This document shows, piece after piece, positions 1 to 10,645 of a stretch of DNA of 64,000 bases. The first letter of the stretch is position 1; each line of letters starts with the position of its first letter. The DNA is from Eublepharis macularius. Its lineage: Eukaryota > Chordata > Lepidosauria > Squamata > Eublepharidae. The translations under genes and the position numbers were made by a program. The notes under the pieces were generated by a model, which was given only the letters and a program-made list of their open reading frames with translations, was not told the DNA's origin and made no database searches. The stretch is taken from positions 20,418,001 through 20,482,000 of the forward strand of contig NC_072801.1 of assembly GCF_028583425.1 (NCBI RefSeq), read 5' to 3'.

Positions 1-677
1 TTGAATCTCCACTGATTAGTTGTTCAAACACTGTTTTCTCCCTTAATCTGCCATCTTCTTTGGATAATTGTTCTTTGAGTTTGGACACCATTTGACAATA
101 CATCAACCATGAGGTATTTTTTTCTTGAGCATGAATTTGTTGCCATGTTTTTATATTTTCTTGCTTATCCATCATATATTCATAGTTTACATAATATTTT
201 ATTTTTTGTAGTAGCCTAATAAGCATCTGTTGGTGACCCATTTCATCTTTTTTCTTCTTGTAAACACCTCACAGGGTGTTTGTTGTTGTAGGGATAATAA
301 TAGCATACTTTGTAAACCGCTCTAAGTGGGTGTTAAGTCGTCCTGAACGGCGGTATATAAATAGAATGTTGTTTTTGTTAATATTTTAAATCTCATTCTC
401 AGTTTCTTCTCATTCCCTACAAAATCATTTACTGTTTTCTGCTACTTCTTTAAAAAAATTTCATCTATACGGATTGGCAGCATTTTAAATAAGACATTCA
501 GTTTTGGTAATATATTCATTTTAACAGCTGAGATTCTCCCTAACCATAAAATATTTAATTTTTCCCATTTTTGCAGATCTTCAACAATACTTGTCCAACC
601 TTTTTGATAATTGTCTTTATATAAATTATCGTTTTGTCCTGTGACATTTATTCCCAAATACTTGAAGGTCAGTCCTA
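1..677 (-). mobile_element. L1-like LINE, ORF2 C-terminal fragment
   Basis: Minus-strand translation around 442-677 gives a segment with YLGIN, the spacing LYKDNYQKGW, then WLGRISAVKMNILPKL. This is the typical region just after the reverse-transcriptase core of L1 ORF2 (family knowledge). The minus strand of 1-229 continues with WLMYCQMVSKLKEQL, like the later L1 ORF2 C-terminal part. The two pieces are split by a SINE at about 230-386. No complete ORF2, endonuclease or poly(A) tail is seen, so this is a dead 3' fragment. The element runs off the left edge. Confidence 0.8.
230..386 (+). mobile_element. tail half of GTAGTGGTTAAG-type SINE inside L1
   Basis: CACCTCACAGGGTGTTTGTT, then GGGATAATAATAGCATACTT and the ending TATAAATAGAATGTTGTT match the 3' half of the better-preserved copy at 41516-41763. 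The tRNA-like head is missing, so it is 5'-truncated. It interrupts the L1 fragment and is therefore younger than it. Confidence 0.75.
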
Positions 678-683
678 TATACG

Positions 684-833
684 ATCACTGTGGCAGCAGC
701 TCTCCAGGGTCTCAGACCAGAGATCTTTCGCTTCGCTTATTACCTGCTCTTTCTAACTGGAGATGCTGAGGATTGAACCTGGGGCTTTTTTGCATGCAAA
801 GCAAATGTTCTGCCACAAGAACATGGCCGCCTA
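684..833 (-). mobile_element. Sauria-type tRNA SINE, partial
   Basis: Read on the minus strand it has the B-box-like GGTTCAATCCTCAGCATCTC and the body that ends CTGGAGAGCTGCTGCC, as in the other SINE copies here. Family knowledge: Sauria SINEs are tRNA-headed squamate SINEs mobilised by Bov-B LINEs. Confidence 0.8.
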
Positions 834-844
834 GTGAAACCCAC

Positions 845-1010
845 ATGAAGCTGCCTCACCCTGAATCAGACCACTGGTCTATCAAGGTCAGTCTTGTCTA
901 CACTGACTGGCAGGTCACATCACTTACAGCCTGGTTCTTTTAACGGGAGATGAAAGGGGTTGAATCTGGGACTTGGACCAAAGCAGGAGCTCTGTCACTA
1001 AGCCAGTGCC
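845..1010 (-). mobile_element. Sauria-type tRNA SINE, diverged
   Basis: Contains ATGAAGCTGCCTCACCCTGA and ATCAAGGTCAGTCTTGTCTA, the reverse-strand 3' body of the SINE, followed by a weak head. It is more diverged than the neighbour at 684-833, so probably older. Confidence 0.7.
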
Positions 1011-3090
1011 ATTCCTACAGAGTTACTCCAAAGTCCACAGGTGTTATTGGACTTAGACTGGAGTTAACACTGCATAGGATTGCACTGCCCGAGTCTTGCA
1101 GAACAATAGTAAAGAGCTGAAATGGAAGAAGAACAGCTAGGGATGGAGATGCCCAGCCTTGTCACGGAATAGCCATGACACACAGGCCAGTTTGCATATG
1201 CTCAGGCACAACAGAAACCCAGGGAGCAAATGATACAAAGGCTGTTTTAGGCTACTGATTGAGGTATTTTGATTCCGTATGGATGATCTTTGATACTAGT
1301 TCCACAGTATAGCTCTGCCTTGGACCTTGGACTTCATATCTTCTTTGGGACACATCAATTCTGGCTGCATTTAGCTATGGCAGGGAACATTCAGATGTAA
1401 TCCTCTGCAGATGATGATCCCAATGCTTAGACCTGGACCCTCCAAACCACCCCCACCCCATTTTTCTTCTGTTAACCAAGGCATGAGTAGCCCCCTTCTT
1501 ACAGCATTGAAATCAATAGTGTTGACTATGATTTTGTCCATAGAATTTAATGGTCTGTAATGTTTTCATCTCACCCTTCCTCCAAGGAACACGGTGGTGG
1601 AGAGTGTCGTCAAATCATAGCTGACATGGTGACCCCAGTGGGGTTTTCATGGCAAGAGACTAACAGAGGTGACTTGCCAGTGCCTGCCTCAGCAACCCTG
1701 GTCTTCACTGGAGGTCTCCCATCTTCACTGGAGGTCTCCCACCAAGGCCAACTCTGTTTAGCTTCCAAGATCTGACAAGATCAGGTTTGCCTGGGCTTTT
1801 CAGGTCAGCACCAAGGGCCATAAGGCAGCATATATTTGTCTCTTACTGCACAACTTCCATAATAGGTTATGTTAGGCTAAGTGGAAATGAGGAATGGACT
1901 GTGCGTAGAATCCTCCATGGTTGAGTTTGACTATGTGGATCCCTGATTCCAAACTACACCATATAGGCTGCTCTTAATTGGAGATGTGTTTCCTAACAGC
2001 CTGGAATCCAAATGATGCCCCTGGGAGCTAGAAAGAGGAGCAGAAAAATACTTTGCATCCCAATTTTTCCATTTGTATTGAGACAATGACACAGCTGACT
2101 GAAGGTGAAGCACCTTGGCGTGTGAGGTCTCTCTCTGGAATGGAGACTTGCTGCAGGGAAGCTGCTTGCCTCTGTTGTGTTCTGTTAACACAACACAACA
2201 AATTTTGCAAGCACACTCTTACTTTCCCTATGTGCCGACATCCAATGGAAACCCTGCAAGCATTACTGCTGGACTGTCTACTCAGGGAAATAGGGCAGTT
2301 GGAGCAGCCTATCTCAAAATGCAGCCGTATCTACAAATGAGACCAAAAGAGAAAGGGACTCCAACTCACACTCTGACAATTTGGCTGGTTTTCAACTATT
2401 GGACTGGAAGACAATGCAAAAACAGAAACCCTGCCTGAAGCCACAGATTGAAAAAAGCAATCTCACAGAATTCTCGGTCTGCACCGATGGCTTTCTTCCT
2501 GTATCAGGGAGCTAAATTCATTGGAATTGAAATGACTTGGTAATTTTGAAGTTAGATTTATGCTGCAGCAACAGTACCACCTTATCTGTCATCTAATTTG
2601 CTCCAGTTCAAGCCCACAGAGAGCCATCATAGGCCTCTAAGCAAAGGGTTCCCTGTGGAGCCCCCTCACACCGTTCAGACATAACCCAGAAATGATATGA
2701 AATGACAATTAGTTGGCATTAATAGGCTAATAAATGGCTGTATATACACCATACATTTTTATTCCTTCTCTTATATTTATACCCCTCCCTTCCTCTAAGG
2801 CACACAGGTTCTTCCTCTCCCACCCCACCCATTTTATCCTCATACCAACAATGTGAGCTTTGCTAAAGTGACTGATAGGTCCAAGGTTGCCCAGCAAGAT
2901 CTACGAGTGAGCAAGCCCTCTTTCTTGTTCATCTTACACTTACAACCACCCTCTGGGGTAGGTTAGGCTGAGATACAGTGGCCTGGCCACAGTCTCCCAT
3001 TGAATTTTGTGGCTGAAAAGGCTCTGACCCTTGATTACGACCCTTCTCCAATTTACATGCACATAATCAAAGTCTTAGTAGAAGCTAGTT
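1011..3090. other. non-genic stretch
   Basis: No conserved coding frame, RNA gene or clear repeat ends were recognised. Short open frames here have no family resemblance. A 22-bp local duplication occurs near 1708-1740. Around 2758-2830 lies a CCCTCCC-rich stretch like the ends of LINE/SINE 3' tails seen elsewhere in the window. Confidence 0.5.
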
Positions 3091-3225
3091 TTAGGGAGGT
3101 AGACACGTTGGTCTGCAGTAGAACAGCAGGATTTGAGTCCCGTGGCACCTTAGAGGCGAACATGATTTTTTAAGGGTATATCTTTTTGAGAGTTACGGCT
3201 CCCTTCTTCAGATACAAAGAAGAAG
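3091..3225 (+). repeat. interspersed repeat, 'GTTGGTCTGCAGTAGAACAG' family
   Basis: Shares GTTGGTCTGCAGTAGAAC and a 'TTGAGTCC…TGGCACCTT' core with the copy at 49353-49510. The family name is not recognised with certainty; it looks like a SINE or LINE 3' tail. Confidence 0.6.
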
Positions 3226-3675
3226 CTAGCTCTGAGATTTCAACCTAACTGTGCAAAGCATCCTCATACTCCGGGCTATCCAATGGGCAATAAAATACTA
3301 CCCTCTGGTTTCACACCTGCAATCATTAATGGGTGATAGCATCCCCACTTCCAAACATCAGCATAAATTGAAAAGTGGAAGAAAATCTACTTTTTTACAC
3401 CAAGAAGTGATAGAATCCCAAAGAGATAGGATGGCCAGCATCAATCCCAACTACAGGAGGGGGATACCACTGTTGAATGCAAACCATGTGCTTTTGTAAA
3501 GGTCTCTGCATGACAACAATCAGGCACATCAAAGTTCTACCTAGTCGTATCCCTCCTATGCTACTTTTCTGCTTTTGGGGAGTAGTTTACACAGGACGAA
3601 GGAGGCTGTGATCCACTGCCTAAAATCTGGTTTAAAAACCTATACCTAGTGTTCCTCTGTGTTTAAGGTGATTTC

Positions 3676-3885
3676 AACACACGAGAAGCTGCCTTACTAA
3701 ATCAGAGCATCGGTCCACCAAGGTCAATGTGGTCTACTCAGACTGGTAGCAGCACTCCAGGGTCTCAGGGGGAAGGAGGTCTTTCACATCACCTACAGCT
3801 TGGTTTTTTTTAACTGGGGATGCCAGGAATTGAACCTGGGAACTTCTGCATGCAAAGCAGAGGCTCTTCTACTGCGTTTCAGCTC
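3676..3885 (-). mobile_element. Sauria-type tRNA SINE
   Basis: Minus-strand head has GCATGCAGAAGTTCCCAGGT, then TTCAATTCCTGGCATCCCC, followed by the usual body (GACCCTGGAGTGCTGCTACC) and the tail toward 3680. It is nearly full length. Confidence 0.8.
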
Positions 3886-4739
3886 AAATATACAATATAA
3901 AAGACAGAAAAAGAGTTTTTTAAAAACCATAAAAATTATACTTTAGATTATACAGACCATAACGATTTATGGCTCAAAGGGGTCCAGTGCCCAAAGATAG
4001 ACCCATAAAGTAAGCTCGTGATACTGATTCACTCTGAAGGGAGGGGGCTTTCCAAAAGACAACGACCTGAGAAAACATAAGCAGAAAAACAGCCATTTTG
4101 ATGCATGGGTCCATCCAGGTTTGGAGAGATCTGGATTAAAACCCCAACTCTCCCAGATGCTTATTAAGATGATCTTGAGGCAGTCACCTCTCTCTGAGCT
4201 TAGCCTTCCTCACAGGGATGTTGTAAAGATAAAAGGAGTTGGGGCGGCTCCGTACGCCATTCCTGAGCTCCTCCAAGGAAAGGCAGAATAGTCTGTTAAT
4301 GAATAAGAGTTTGAATCCCCCCCAAGCAATTTTTGACTCAGCCCTCTCATCTTAGTGGAGGCAGTCTGGGAAGAGAGAGGGTTGGCTGGATAGGAAATAG
4401 GTCTCCCACCTTGCAAGCAAAACTATTACAGGGCTCCAAGCCGAACTAGCTCCCATGCTTCAGAGGTGACACTTTCCCACCCAGCGAGCTGATGGTAGCC
4501 GTCTCCTTGCCTGTCGGCTTTGCCCTGTGGGGGTGCAGAGAGCAGATACAGCCAGAATCTTTCACAGATGCTTTCTAATAAGGCAGCCCCGCAGCTGCAA
4601 CAGCGAAAGCAGCTCCTATCGGGAACACACAGAGGCAGCTCGGAGAATGGCAGCATCCTCAAAGCATCTCCCTGAACACCGTCCTTCTTTAGCATGAAAC
4701 ACCCGCCCGCTGTGGATAGGGCAGAGGAGAAGTTGAAGG
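3886..4739 (+). other. sequence upstream of the MCHR1-like gene
   Basis: This region should hold the 5' UTR and promoter of the receptor gene at 4740. I see no convincing TATA box and no CpG island. An in-frame TGA lies at 4734-4736, immediately before the proposed start codon. The long minus-strand frames here look accidental. Confidence 0.4.
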
Positions 4740-4824
4740 ATGGAATTCCAGATTAACCACACCCTTGGCATGAATGACTGTACCCCTAACATCTCTAAGA
4801 CGGAGCAAAACTTTTCCCACAATG
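4740..4824 (+). CDS. MCHR1-like receptor, coding exon 1 (extracellular N-terminus)
   Basis: An ATG at 4740 sits in a strong context (AGGATGG, purine at -3 and G at +4), six bases (TGAAGG) after the start of an in-frame TGA. It opens 28 codons plus one base and ends exactly at a GTAAGT donor (4825-4830). The peptide has four glycosylation sequons (NHT, NDC, NIS, NFS), as expected for the outside tail of a peptide GPCR. Phase 1 matches the acceptor at 6043-6044: G plus GC makes one glycine codon. Human MCHR1 also has a short sequon-rich first coding exon followed by an intron (family knowledge). A second in-frame ATG at 4770 is a possible alternative start. Seen: start, sequons, donor and phase. 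Inferred: that this exon is used. Confidence 0.85.
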
Positions 4825-6044
4825 GTAAGTGCGCTCAACGGGGAGGCACAATTGAATGTAGAAAAAGATTGCCTATGGGCTCTGATTTCTCAGTGAGGGA
4901 GAGAATATATCAGCTATAAATGTATCTGCTATGTTTAAACAAGCTAGGGTAGTGTAGCGCACTCACTGCCTAAAGACTGTAGAGGTTCTGGGTGTAAACT
5001 CTTCCTCAGTCACCATGATGGCCCAGTGCCAGTAATCTCTCAGGCTAGCCTACCTTGCAGGGTTGCTAGGAGCTTTAGATGGAGGAAGGAAGAACCATGT
5101 ACAGAGCCCTGAATTCTTTTGCGGGGCAGGGGGATGACAACAATAGAATTGAAAGTGTGACAGGCAATTGCAAGGTGGAAAGAGATTCGAGCTCCTTTCT
5201 GCACCTTTCGTTATTCTGAGTAAAGAGCTCTCTTTCCTACATAGATTTCAGGATACCTTCTATTTCAGTTCCCTTTCCGTTTCAGATATAGCTCACAGCC
5301 GCTGGAGAATTTGTGTACAATAAGTTTGCTAAAAGTACCTGTGTGTGCATTAGATGTATAGCTTGCCCTCTGGAAATGGATCAGGGACAACAGTGGAGAG
5401 TGTACAACAATGTGTGCAACAATGTGTGTGTGTGTGCACAATGTTTTGCCTTGCTTCGTATATCTTGGTGTATTTCCCTATGCACATCAAAGCATTTATA
5501 CCATATGTGTGTGTCTGAAATGCATTTTTTAACATAAACCCTGTGCTATCTTCTTAGCAATGTCTCAGAGCGCCAAGGATGCAATTCGTGCTCCTTCTCT
5601 CCCCTAAGCAACTTGCACAAGTACAAGTGTCCCTGTTCCTCATTCTGGCCCCAAACCAAGAGCACGTTGATCAGGTTGACTCCTACTTGCTCTTCTCTCA
5701 AGCTCCAGGTGTACAGGCAGAAGTGCCCTCTATCCCAAGGGAGAAGGTATTAGCACTAACCTTAAGCTTGAAGGCTGCCAAAATGTTTGCCGAGGATAAT
5801 GCATCCTCAGAATGAAACGAGCTTGCCAGAGCTAGGACAGGTTGTGTGGGTTTTGCTGGGTAGTATTGTTATTGCGGACTGTATCTATTTTATGCAGAGT
5901 GCACTGCTGGCCTAGCAAGGTAGTTAAGGAATTGAGCGATGAGTCAGACCATGCTGGTTTTGGTAACCTTAGATTTGCTGACATTTCAGCACACTGATTG
6001 CAGATGTCATCAACCAAATCCTGTCTTTGTTCCCTCTTTGGCAG
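4825..6044 (+). other. intron of the MCHR1-like gene
   Basis: Starts GTAAGT and ends in a pyrimidine-rich tract CCTGTCTTTGTTCCCTCTTT followed by GGCAG. It contains a short GT-rich microsatellite near 5412-5436. Open frames inside it, including the in-frame extension that starts at 5939, are intron sequence and not receptor N-terminus. Confidence 0.8.
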
Positions 6045-7042
6045 GCGAACTTAGCCCGGTGACCTATTCTGTCTTCATCATGCCAGCCCTCTTTGGCATC
6101 ATTTGCCTGCTGGGCATCATTGGGAACAGCCTGGTGATCTGCACTGTTTTTAAAAAATCCAGCCCCAGCAGTAGCGTTCCCGACATCTTCATAATCAACC
6201 TGTCGATGGTGGACCTGCTCTTCCTCCTAGGCATGCCCTTTCTGATCCACCAGCTTTTGGGCAACGGAGCCTGGCAGTTTGGGGAGACTATGTGCACCAT
6301 CATTACTGCCCTGGATGCTAACAGCCAGTTCACCAGCACCTACATCTTAACCGCCATGTCCATTGACCGTTATCTGGCCACGGTGTACCCTTTCACTTCC
6401 ACCCGCTTCCGGAAGCCTGCCGCAGCTATCTTGACCATCTGTGTGCTCTGGGCTCTCTCCTTCCTCAGCATCACCCCCGTATGGATGTACGCACAGCTCA
6501 TTCCCTTGCCTGGCGGGATTCTGGGTTGTGGGATTCAGCTGCCGGATCCTCAGCGAGACATCTACTGGTACACACTCTACCAGTTCTTCCTGGCTTTTGC
6601 CATTCCTTTTGCTGTCATCACAGTGGCCTACAGGAGGATTCTGATCAGGATGGCCAGATCCTCACAAGCATTGACCGGGCAGAGATGCACAAGGCTCCGC
6701 ACCAAGAAGGTGACCCGCATCGCCATCGCCATCTGCTTGGCATTTTTTGTGTGCTGGGCCCCCTTCCACGTGCTGCAACTTGTGCAACTGGCCATGCACC
6801 AGCCCACCCTACCGTTTTACTATGCCTACAATGTAGCTATCAGCATGGGCTATGCCAACAGTTGCCTGAACCCTTTCATTTACATCTTGCTCGGACAGAA
6901 CTTCCGCAGGCGGATCGTGGTCTCTGTTCAGCCTGCGGGTTTGGGAGAGGACACCTCTCAGAACCGGCTCAAAAGCGCACGGGGAGAAGCCAGCGACTTT
7001 GGACAGCCTCTGCTGCACTTGGTCTCAGTATCAGCCAGATAG
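6045..7042 (+). CDS. MCHR1-like melanin-concentrating hormone receptor, exon 2 (seven-TM core)
   Basis: Together with exon 1 this gives a 360-residue class A GPCR, close to the 353 residues of human MCHR1, acting at the plasma membrane as receptor for melanin-concentrating hormone. Seen (spliced numbering): TM1 about 38-64 with GN at 55-56; NLSMVDLLFLLGMPF with D85 (2.50); conserved C112; D119 in ALDANSQF, the position that in MCHR1 binds the ligand arginine (family knowledge); DRY at 136-138; GCGIQLPD in loop 2 giving the disulfide partner; basic RLRTKKVTR before TM6; CWAPF in TM6; NPFIY in TM7. Family members differ most in the tail, and here the tail ends LLHLVSVSAR with no palmitoylation cysteine. 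The match is far closer to MCHR1 than to MCHR2. Because ANKS4B and CRYM are neighbours, it is probably not the orthologue of human MCHR1 but a paralog, so no symbol is given. No frameshift or missing core motif: it looks functional. Confidence 0.95.
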
Positions 7043-7865
7043 AGAAGGGGATAATGAGGCAGCTTATCATTTGTGGTCCATTTTGCTATCTAGTTTAAAT
7101 CTGCACCTCCCAGAAATCCTCCCCTCCCCTTAATGTCCTCCCACAAATGTTGGCTTGAATGTTGTGAACTGGAGGACGGGGGCTGATCTTAGCCCCTCTG
7201 GCCACCTGACCTCTTGAGAATGAAGTTTTTTTAAAAAAATGGATATGAGCTTTTGGGAGTCACAGCTCACTTCTTCAGAAGAAGTGAGCTGAAGAAGTGA
7301 ACTGTGACTCACAAAAGCTCATACCCTACCACAAACTGTGTGAGTCTTATAGGTACTACTAGACTCTTGCTCTTTTCTACTGCTACAGACAGACTAACAC
7401 GGAGACCCATCTTGATCTAAAGAAGAATAGTAATGGTACTCTATGCCAAATTATTATCTCCAATCTGTGTGTTTAAAAAGAGAACACAAACCTATACCTG
7501 GAGCAAGTATTCTTTATGAAATACATGAATAGCAGAAAGACTCTCAGTCATCATCTGCTGTATGATACAGAAAGAACATTTCAGACGTGGCATCTCGCCA
7601 AGTCCATAAATTCTCACACTGATTTCAACCTTGCCTTCTCATTTGTACATTTGTTTGGTCCTTAAATAGCAATCGCTGCATGTGTGTAAGATTCAACTGC
7701 TTTTATTTTTTGCAGCTAAAATTGCCAGAGCTCATCTATGGAAAGATACCAGGCAAACTACAAGACAGTGGTGTTTCTTCAGTGTGGGGGAGTAAATGGA
7801 TAGACAGCATGATATTAAAAAAAAAATATTGGACATGTACCATCTGTCAGTAAATTACTTAAGAG
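7043..7865 (+). other. 3' flank / possible 3' UTR of the receptor gene
   Basis: No AATAAA lies close after the stop at 7042. The first good candidate is at 8185-8190, so either the 3' UTR is about 1.1 kb and contains transposons, or a weaker signal is used. Confidence 0.4.
7225..7415. repeat. fold-back interspersed repeat, 'GTGACTCACAAAAGCTC' family
   Basis: TATGAGCTTTTGGGAGTCAC and its inverted counterpart GTGACTCACAAAAGCTCATA flank AGCTCACTTCTTCAG and its mirror, then CTCTTTTCTACTGCTACAGA and ACAGACTAACACGGAGACCC. Two copies of the same tail are joined head to head. The tail wording is shared with repeats at 11645, 12805, 15093 and 46190. Confidence 0.65.
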
Positions 7866-8028
7866 CAGGGCTTTTTTTCAGGGGGAACGTGGGGGAACGG
7901 AGTTCCGGCACCTCTTGAAAACACTCGGCAATAGTGCTTGAAAATATGATTTCAAAGAATCCCGTGTGTCTCTTCCTCATTTCCCTCTTGAGAGTTCCGC
8001 CACCTCTTTTCCCAGAAAAAAAACCCTG
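7866..8028. mobile_element. hAT-like MITE, CAGGGCTTTTTTTC family, short core
   Basis: Ends CAGGGCTTTTTTTC and AGAAAAAAAACCCTG are flanked by the 8-bp duplication CTTAAGAG on both sides (7858-7865 and 8029-8036). An 8-bp duplication is the hAT hallmark. The core with ATGATTTCAAAGAATCCCG matches the copy at 9831-9997 but not the long hairpin core of the other copies. It has no coding capacity. Confidence 0.9.
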
Positions 8029-8184
8029 CTTAAGAGTACCCCTTTAAGCGTTATTAAACTCTGTTGGCAGTATTTGTATACAATGCTGTGAAATTTGATG
8101 TGTAAACCATTTACTTTTATTAAGCCTTTGGATTCTTTTCCTTTGAATATGGTGTTATATGTGATGTATTAAAGCATTATCTTG

Positions 8185-8190
8185 AATAAA
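8185..8190 (+). terminator. candidate poly(A) signal AATAAA for the MCHR1-like gene
   Basis: AATAAA lies in a T/A-rich non-repetitive stretch (…TTATCTTGAATAAAAAGGAT), 1.1 kb after the stop. It is the nearest canonical signal on this strand, but use is only inferred. Confidence 0.4.
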
Positions 8191-8574
8191 AAGGATGATA
8201 AAAACACGTGAACTATGAATTAGTAACTTAATGCAGAACAGTCTTGTTGGAATTTTAAGTCTGGTTTGAAGCCATTTGACACATACCTTTTTCTACCTAG
8301 AGAAAAATTCTTCCTCGCTGAATATAAAAGTTTTGAGATGGGGCTCTTTTTATTTCTCTGCACGTCTGAAATTTCAGTTACATTTGAAGAAAGAAAAACA
8401 ACGGATTCTCATATGGGAAATTACCAGAGCAATGATTCTGGGATAACATTCCAGCAGGGTATGATAGTTTCAGATGGGCAGCAATATAAGTCCAGTGGCA
8501 CCGTGAAAGAATTTATTCCAGCAGAAGATTTTGTGAGTCAGAGCTCACTTCATCAGATCACATATAGAGTTGCC

Positions 8575-8954
8575 CAGGGCATTTCCCCCCAGAAAAGAGG
8601 TGGTGGAACTCAGTGGGTTGCCAGCACAGGGGGCAACTCTTGGCGGGAGGTGGTGCCCCTGGTACCACTTATGTCCATGCAAAGTGCGCACACATTCCCA
8701 GGACCAATGACGTCACTTTGGGCCAGCTGGAACAAGGGGGTAGTTTTTAAAAGTTTAAATCGCCCTTGGCAAAAATGGTCACATGGCTGGTGGCCCAGCC
8801 CCCTGATCTCCAGACAGAGGGGAGTTTAGATTGGAGTGGCGCGGACGACAATCAAAACTCCCCTCTGTCTGGAGATCAGGGCGCAGGCCATGTGCCCATT
8901 TTCAAGGGGTTCCGGAACTCCGTTTCACCGCGTTCCAGCTGAAAAAAAGCCCTG
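8575..8954. mobile_element. hAT-like MITE, CAGGGC family, long hairpin core
   Basis: Begins CAGGGCATTTCC and ends GAAAAAAAGCCCTG with 8-bp duplications GAGTTGCC (8567-8574 and 8955-8962). Inside, CTCCAGACAGAGGGGAGTTT and its inverse AAACTCCCCTCTGTCTGGAG form a long hairpin. The duplicated target is part of an older TAGGGTTGCC-type element, so this is a nested insertion. Confidence 0.9.
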
Positions 8955-8962
8955 GAGTTGCC

Positions 8963-9155
8963 AACCTCCAGGTAGGAGCGGAAGGTCTCCTGGAATTACA
9001 GGTGATCTCCAGATTACAGATCAGTCCACCTGAAGAAAATGGCTGGTGTGGAGGGTAGACTGTATTTCATACCCTGCTAAGATTCTTTCCACCCCCAGGC
9101 TCCCCTCTCCCTAAATCTCCAGGAATTTCCTGACCCAGAGATGGCAACCCTCATC
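8963..9155 (+). mobile_element. TAGGGTTGCC-family hAT-like MITE, old, interrupted at its 5' end
   Basis: AACCTCCAGG, CTCCTGGAATTACAGGTGAT, AAATCTCCAGGAATTTCCTG and GGCAACCCT follow the order of the intact copy at 40437-40665. The left tip, GTTGCC, is the target duplicated by the element at 8575-8954. Confidence 0.75.
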
Positions 9156-9639
9156 CATCATATTGGTCTACTTGTCAGGGCTTTTTTTGTTTTTGTCTTT
9201 GTCGGCTTTTGCTGCAGTGAGCAGGGCTGCCACCGCCCGCACCACCCCCATCAGGCAGCTCAGGCAGAGATCAAGGGCACATGATAATCTTGCATTTCTA
9301 CCTGTTTGCTCATTTCCATGCTATGAAGTTCAGGGCAGGGTCGAATGCAAAGTTGCCACTCGCTTGCGGCAGCCAAGTCAGTAGGCATAGAGACCAACAC
9401 CTCTTCCTAAGAAATTACACCTCCATTCCCCCCCCCTCCCCAACTTCTGGACCACAATGTAGCAGAAAGCTTACAGAGTATCAGCATGTGTTAATCATTT
9501 AACAAATATATTTGATGCTCTTTGTTAATCTCTTGTCAAAATAAAAATAAAACAGAAGTCCAGTGGCATTTTAGTATAAGCTTTAGCATTCCAGTATAAG
9601 CTTTGGTGAGAAGCCAGTACACTGCAGTACAGGCTTTGG

Positions 9640-10012
9640 GGAGGGGCCATGACTCCGCCGAGCACCTGCTTGGCATGCAGAAGGTCCCCGGTTCAATCTC
9701 TGGCATCTCCAGCTCAAAGGATCAGGTGGTAGGTGATGTGAAGGACCTCTACATAAAACACTGGAGTGCTGCTGCCCACCTGAGCCGCTAATACTGACCT
9801 TGATGGACCAATGGTCTGAGTCAGTATATGCAGGGCTTTTTTTCTGGGGAAAGAGGTGGCGGAACTCTCAAGAGGGAAATGAGGAAGAAACATACGGGAT
9901 TCTTTGAAATAATATTATTTTCATGCACTATTGCCGAGTATTTTCAAGGAGTGCCGGAACTCCGTTCCACTGTGTTCCTGCTGGAAAAAAAGCCCTGAGA
10001 ATAAGGCAGCTT
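9640..10012 (+). mobile_element. Sauria-type tRNA SINE carrying a nested hAT MITE
   Basis: Head with GCATGCAGAAGGTCCCCGGT and TTCAATCTCTGGCATCTCC (B box), then the body to ACCAATGGTCTGAGTCAGTA. The SINE tail AAGGCAGCTTC resumes after the MITE at 9831-9997. Confidence 0.85.
9831..9997. mobile_element. hAT-like MITE, CAGGGCTTTTTTTC family, short core
   Basis: Ends CAGGGCTTTTTTTCTGGGG and GGAAAAAAAGCCCTG. Flanks AGTATATG and AGAATAAG are a decayed 8-bp duplication. The core is the short type, in reverse orientation to 7866-8028. It lies inside the 3' end of a Sauria-type SINE. Confidence 0.85.
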
Positions 10013-10024
10013 CAACTTTGTGAT

Positions 10025-10223
10025 CTAGAATTGCCAACTCTCAATTGGGAAATTCCTGAAGATTTTAGAGGCGGAGCCCGAAGAGGGCAGGCTTTGGGAA
10101 GAGACCTCAGCCAGGTATAATGCCAAAGGGACCACCCTCCAAAGCAGCCATTGTTTACAAAGGAACAGCTGGAGATCAGTTGAAATTCCAGGAGATCTCC
10201 AGGCTTCACCTGGAGGTTCATCA
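10025..10223 (-). mobile_element. TAGGGTTGCC-family hAT-like MITE, diverged
   Basis: Contains GAATTGCCAACTC, TTGGGAAATTCCTGAAGATT, AAAGCAGCCATTGTTTACA and CAGGAGATCTCCAGGCTTCA in the family order. The ends are worn and I cannot define the duplication. Confidence 0.7.
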
Positions 10224-10645
10224 TACAGAGAAACGAAAAGGCATTCTTATCCAAGTCTGAGGGAAATAACAGTTCTGAACCATATTATGTTCCTAATGGG
10301 GGAGTATCAGAATAATCCCCCACTTACTTTAATGGAAAGATTTCATTCCCTGTCATTAATGATGCATTATCTACTTTGATTATTGCCAGCTCATATTGTA
10401 ACAACTAGGACAGCATTATTATTAAAGCAGTCATTTTAACTCTACAATGTCTAGTGACATCAAAGCAGGAGGGGACCATCTATTACCAAGAAGCTGGGGG
10501 AGAATTCTCACAACTGTTTTTGTTCTTACCCCATGTCTGCAAAGAGCAGCTTCTAATTGAGGCCCATTTTCGTAGGCAAGGCTTAAATTGACTTTGAATA
10601 TCTAACAGACTGGTATGAGCATTTGATTGCTGTTAAACTTAGAGA

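Noticed and set aside
5579-5815. Open frame inside the receptor intron
   Set aside because: No family resemblance and flanked by normal intron sequence.
5939-6044. First 35 residues of the long receptor reading frame
   Set aside because: They cross a polypyrimidine tract and AG acceptor, lack sequons, and the upstream exon at 4740-4824 fits in phase.
9640-9700. tRNA gene from A- and B-box-like sequence (also at 50474 and 55988)
   Set aside because: These are SINE heads: no cloverleaf was recognised and the SINE body follows.
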